The notes under the pieces were generated by a model that was not told the DNA's origin, searched no databases, and saw nothing but the letters and a program-made list of their open reading frames with translations. Of a stretch of DNA of 64,000 nt, positions 62,487 to 64,000 are shown piece after piece (the first letter of the stretch is position 1; each line of letters starts with the position of its first letter). This stretch comes from Geosiphon pyriformis. Its lineage: Eukaryota > Glomeromycota > Glomeromycetes > Archaeosporales > Geosiphonaceae. The stretch is from positions 1 to 64,000 of the forward strand of contig JAAOMT010000439.1 of the NCBI GenBank assembly GCA_016748015.1. The letters run 5' to 3'. The position numbers were made by a program, and so were the translations under genes.

Positions 62487-62697
62487 AACATGACCAAAAC
62501 ATGACATAACACAGAATAACACACAATAATGTTGGATAACATGTTATAACGTAAGATAACATGTTATAATGCAGGATAATACAGAATAGCGTGCAATAAC
62601 ATAAGATAATATGTTATAATACAGGATAACACAGAATAACATGTAATAACATCAGATAACATGTTATAACATAGGATAACTAGTGATAACATAGAAA
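62487..62697. repeat. 50-bp tandem repeat (minisatellite)
   Basis: Two full and one partial copies of a unit starting AGATAACATGTTATAATGCA and continuing GGATAATACAGAATAGCGTG, preceded by shorter fragments of the same words (ATAACACA, GATAACATG). The words ATGTTATAA and GGATAAC recur every 10-25 nt. The array interrupts the region where the Ty3 gag should be. Confidence 0.8.
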
Positions 62698-63100
62698 AAT
62701 GAAGCAATAACAAAAACAACAAAGCAATAGCTAGCGATAGCAAGACAATTAAAAGCAATCCTGTAAAACCAAAAGAATGTATAAAAGCAAGTAGTTGTAG
62801 AAATAAGAAAAGATAGATAGATACAAATCTCTAGACAAGAATTAAATATCCATACCCCTTCATTCTTTATTATCTTCCTTATTTCATCTCCTAAAATAAA
62901 CCAATTATTAAAAGAAATCTGAATCACGAATTTATGTTCTCGAACTTTGTGGAATTTACGTGAATTAACCCTTGTCTCGTACCTCCATTCTAGGACAGAT
63001 GCTCTTAGCATAACTGCCTCAAACCTATTAATGATTTGGACCAATTGCTCTTGATCATGGCGATTAACAATACTAATTTATCTTTTTTTTTCTTTTTTTT
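62698..63100 (-). other. Unrecognised open stretch
   Basis: On the minus strand an open frame reads VQIINRFEAVMLRASVLEWR and YETRVNSRKFHKVREHKFVI, then NNWFILGDEIRKIIKNEGVW, before becoming low-complexity near the tandem repeat. I do not recognise a family. It may be a Ty3 gag part, an exon of an unseen gene, or chance. Confidence 0.3.
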
Positions 63101-64000
63101 TCTTTTTCTGTCTTATTTTTGTGGAGTGACAACATAGTAAAATCGACTGTTTAGAAATAGACTTCATGATAGCCTGGTAAAAAAGGGAAGCTCTCCCTAA
63201 GTTTTGGATATTAACATTATCTTGTTAGCTTACCAGAAGAATGAAAAGACAATGCCAGACCCTAATGACTGCGCTCATTAGCTTGGAAAAGAAAGCTCAC
63301 ATTTACGAAAAATGTTGCAATCAATGAAAGACAAACTCTGTGCCTTATAACCAAAGAACTCAATGGGTAAATTTACATCCAGGAATAGACTTTTAGAGAC
63401 TGATAATCAAGACTAAGCCAACAGAATTATGTGGAAGACACATCATTCATAATTGAGAACACCAAACATTACCATTTTCCATACCCCCCAAGTTTACCTA
63501 TAACAATGTCCAGTAATTTTTGTTTGGTGCAAACCAAGCTCTCATGGAAGAAAGTTTCTTCTCACAGTCTTTGCATTTGAGAGATATGTATAGTGGTTTT
63601 GTTATTGGTTTTCATGAGTACTCTTTTTTCCAGTCACTAGTTATTTCTTCTGTGGCAGTAATTTCTTTAAGTAGGTCTTCTTCTTTCTTTTTTCTTTTTT
63701 CTTTGTCAGTTTCTTCCCATTCCCAGATTGGCAGTTTGTCTAAGCCATTGTTAGTTTACCAGGTTTGGTTTGCATTCCAGATAAGTTTTTTTTTTTGTGT
63801 TCTTTTTTTGTTGTCATTCCAAGAGAGTATTAGTAGTAATTTGTTGTGGTTTTTATTAGCCCATGACACTTAATAGGCTTCCCAAAGAGGTTTGCTTATC
63901 TTTTCCTCGAGTTCTATTAATGATGTTGGCACATTAGTGGTCTTAAAATAACTGCACATTGCTGGTGTTCACATATGTTGGCCATTTTGGCTGATTTGCA
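63101..64000 (-). pseudogene. Gag-like or lineage-specific protein remnant, runs to the window edge
   Basis: Minus-strand reading with scattered stops: WANKNHNKLLLILSWNDNKK, LIWNANQTW, LDKLPIWEWEETDKEKRKKK, EDLLKEITATEEITSDWKKE and LYISLKCKDCEKKLSSMRAW, the last with one half of a zinc-ribbon (C-x2-C). The charged, repetitive style fits the gag region of retroelements in these fungi. It could belong to the Ty3 element at 57.3-62.1 kb or to another copy. Positions 63080-63460 add nothing recognisable. Confidence 0.4.

Noticed and set aside
62487-62697. CRISPR-like array
   Set aside because: Eukaryotic context, units run together without unique spacers, and sub-repeats drift. It is an ordinary minisatellite.
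62079-64000. A 5' LTR and tRNA primer-binding site for the Ty3 element
   Set aside because: No sequence here repeats the LTR-like DNA at 56.4-57.3 kb, and no convincing primer-binding site is visible. The element seems truncated or its 5' LTR lies outside the window.

Overview
The window reads as nuclear DNA of a filamentous fungus, most likely an arbuscular mycorrhizal fungus (Glomeromycotina, Rhizophagus-like). That placement is inference. It rests on strongly AT-rich DNA, small introns (about 50-120 nt) in compact genes, and retroelement families that look like those of that group, including a Ty3 element carrying a dUTPase. No ribosomal RNA or marker gene fixes the species.

Layout. Positions 1-13.3 kb are a compact gene cluster: RPAP2/Rtr1 (+, cut by the left edge), monoacylglycerol lipase (+), SMN (-), DHX35 helicase (-), FIS1 (+), NDUFAF6-like complex I assembly factor (-) and AP-1 sigma (+). 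Positions 14.1-16.4 kb hold a retroelement that encodes only an ORF1-like protein (-). An extremely AT-rich stretch follows to 19.0 kb. Positions 19.3-26.7 kb hold SEC16 (+) and ribosomal protein L22 (-). Positions 26.7-45.4 kb form a transposon graveyard: an old decayed LINE (+) split by a younger LINE (-, 31.3-38.1 kb), then decayed Ty3 fragments in both orientations. Positions 45.6-52.8 kb hold RNA polymerase III subunit RPC5 (+), a Tra2-like SR protein (-) and an intronless PPR protein (+). From 53.7 kb to the end there is a decayed LINE (+), a younger Ty3 element (-) with a dUTPase domain, a 50-bp tandem repeat and gag-like remnants.

How the parts relate. Several host genes act in RNA metabolism (RPAP2, RPC5, SMN, DHX35, Tra2-like, L22, PPR) and others in mitochondria or vesicle traffic (FIS1, NDUFAF6, SEC16, AP-1 sigma). 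They are ordinary single eukaryotic genes, not an operon. The more unusual content is in the mobile DNA: a dUTPase with all five motifs in the Ty3 element, an ORF1-only element sharing a 3' terminus with the LINE, a clean nested LINE insertion with a 13-nt target duplication, and a sharp split between moderately AT-rich young copies and nearly pure A/T old copies.
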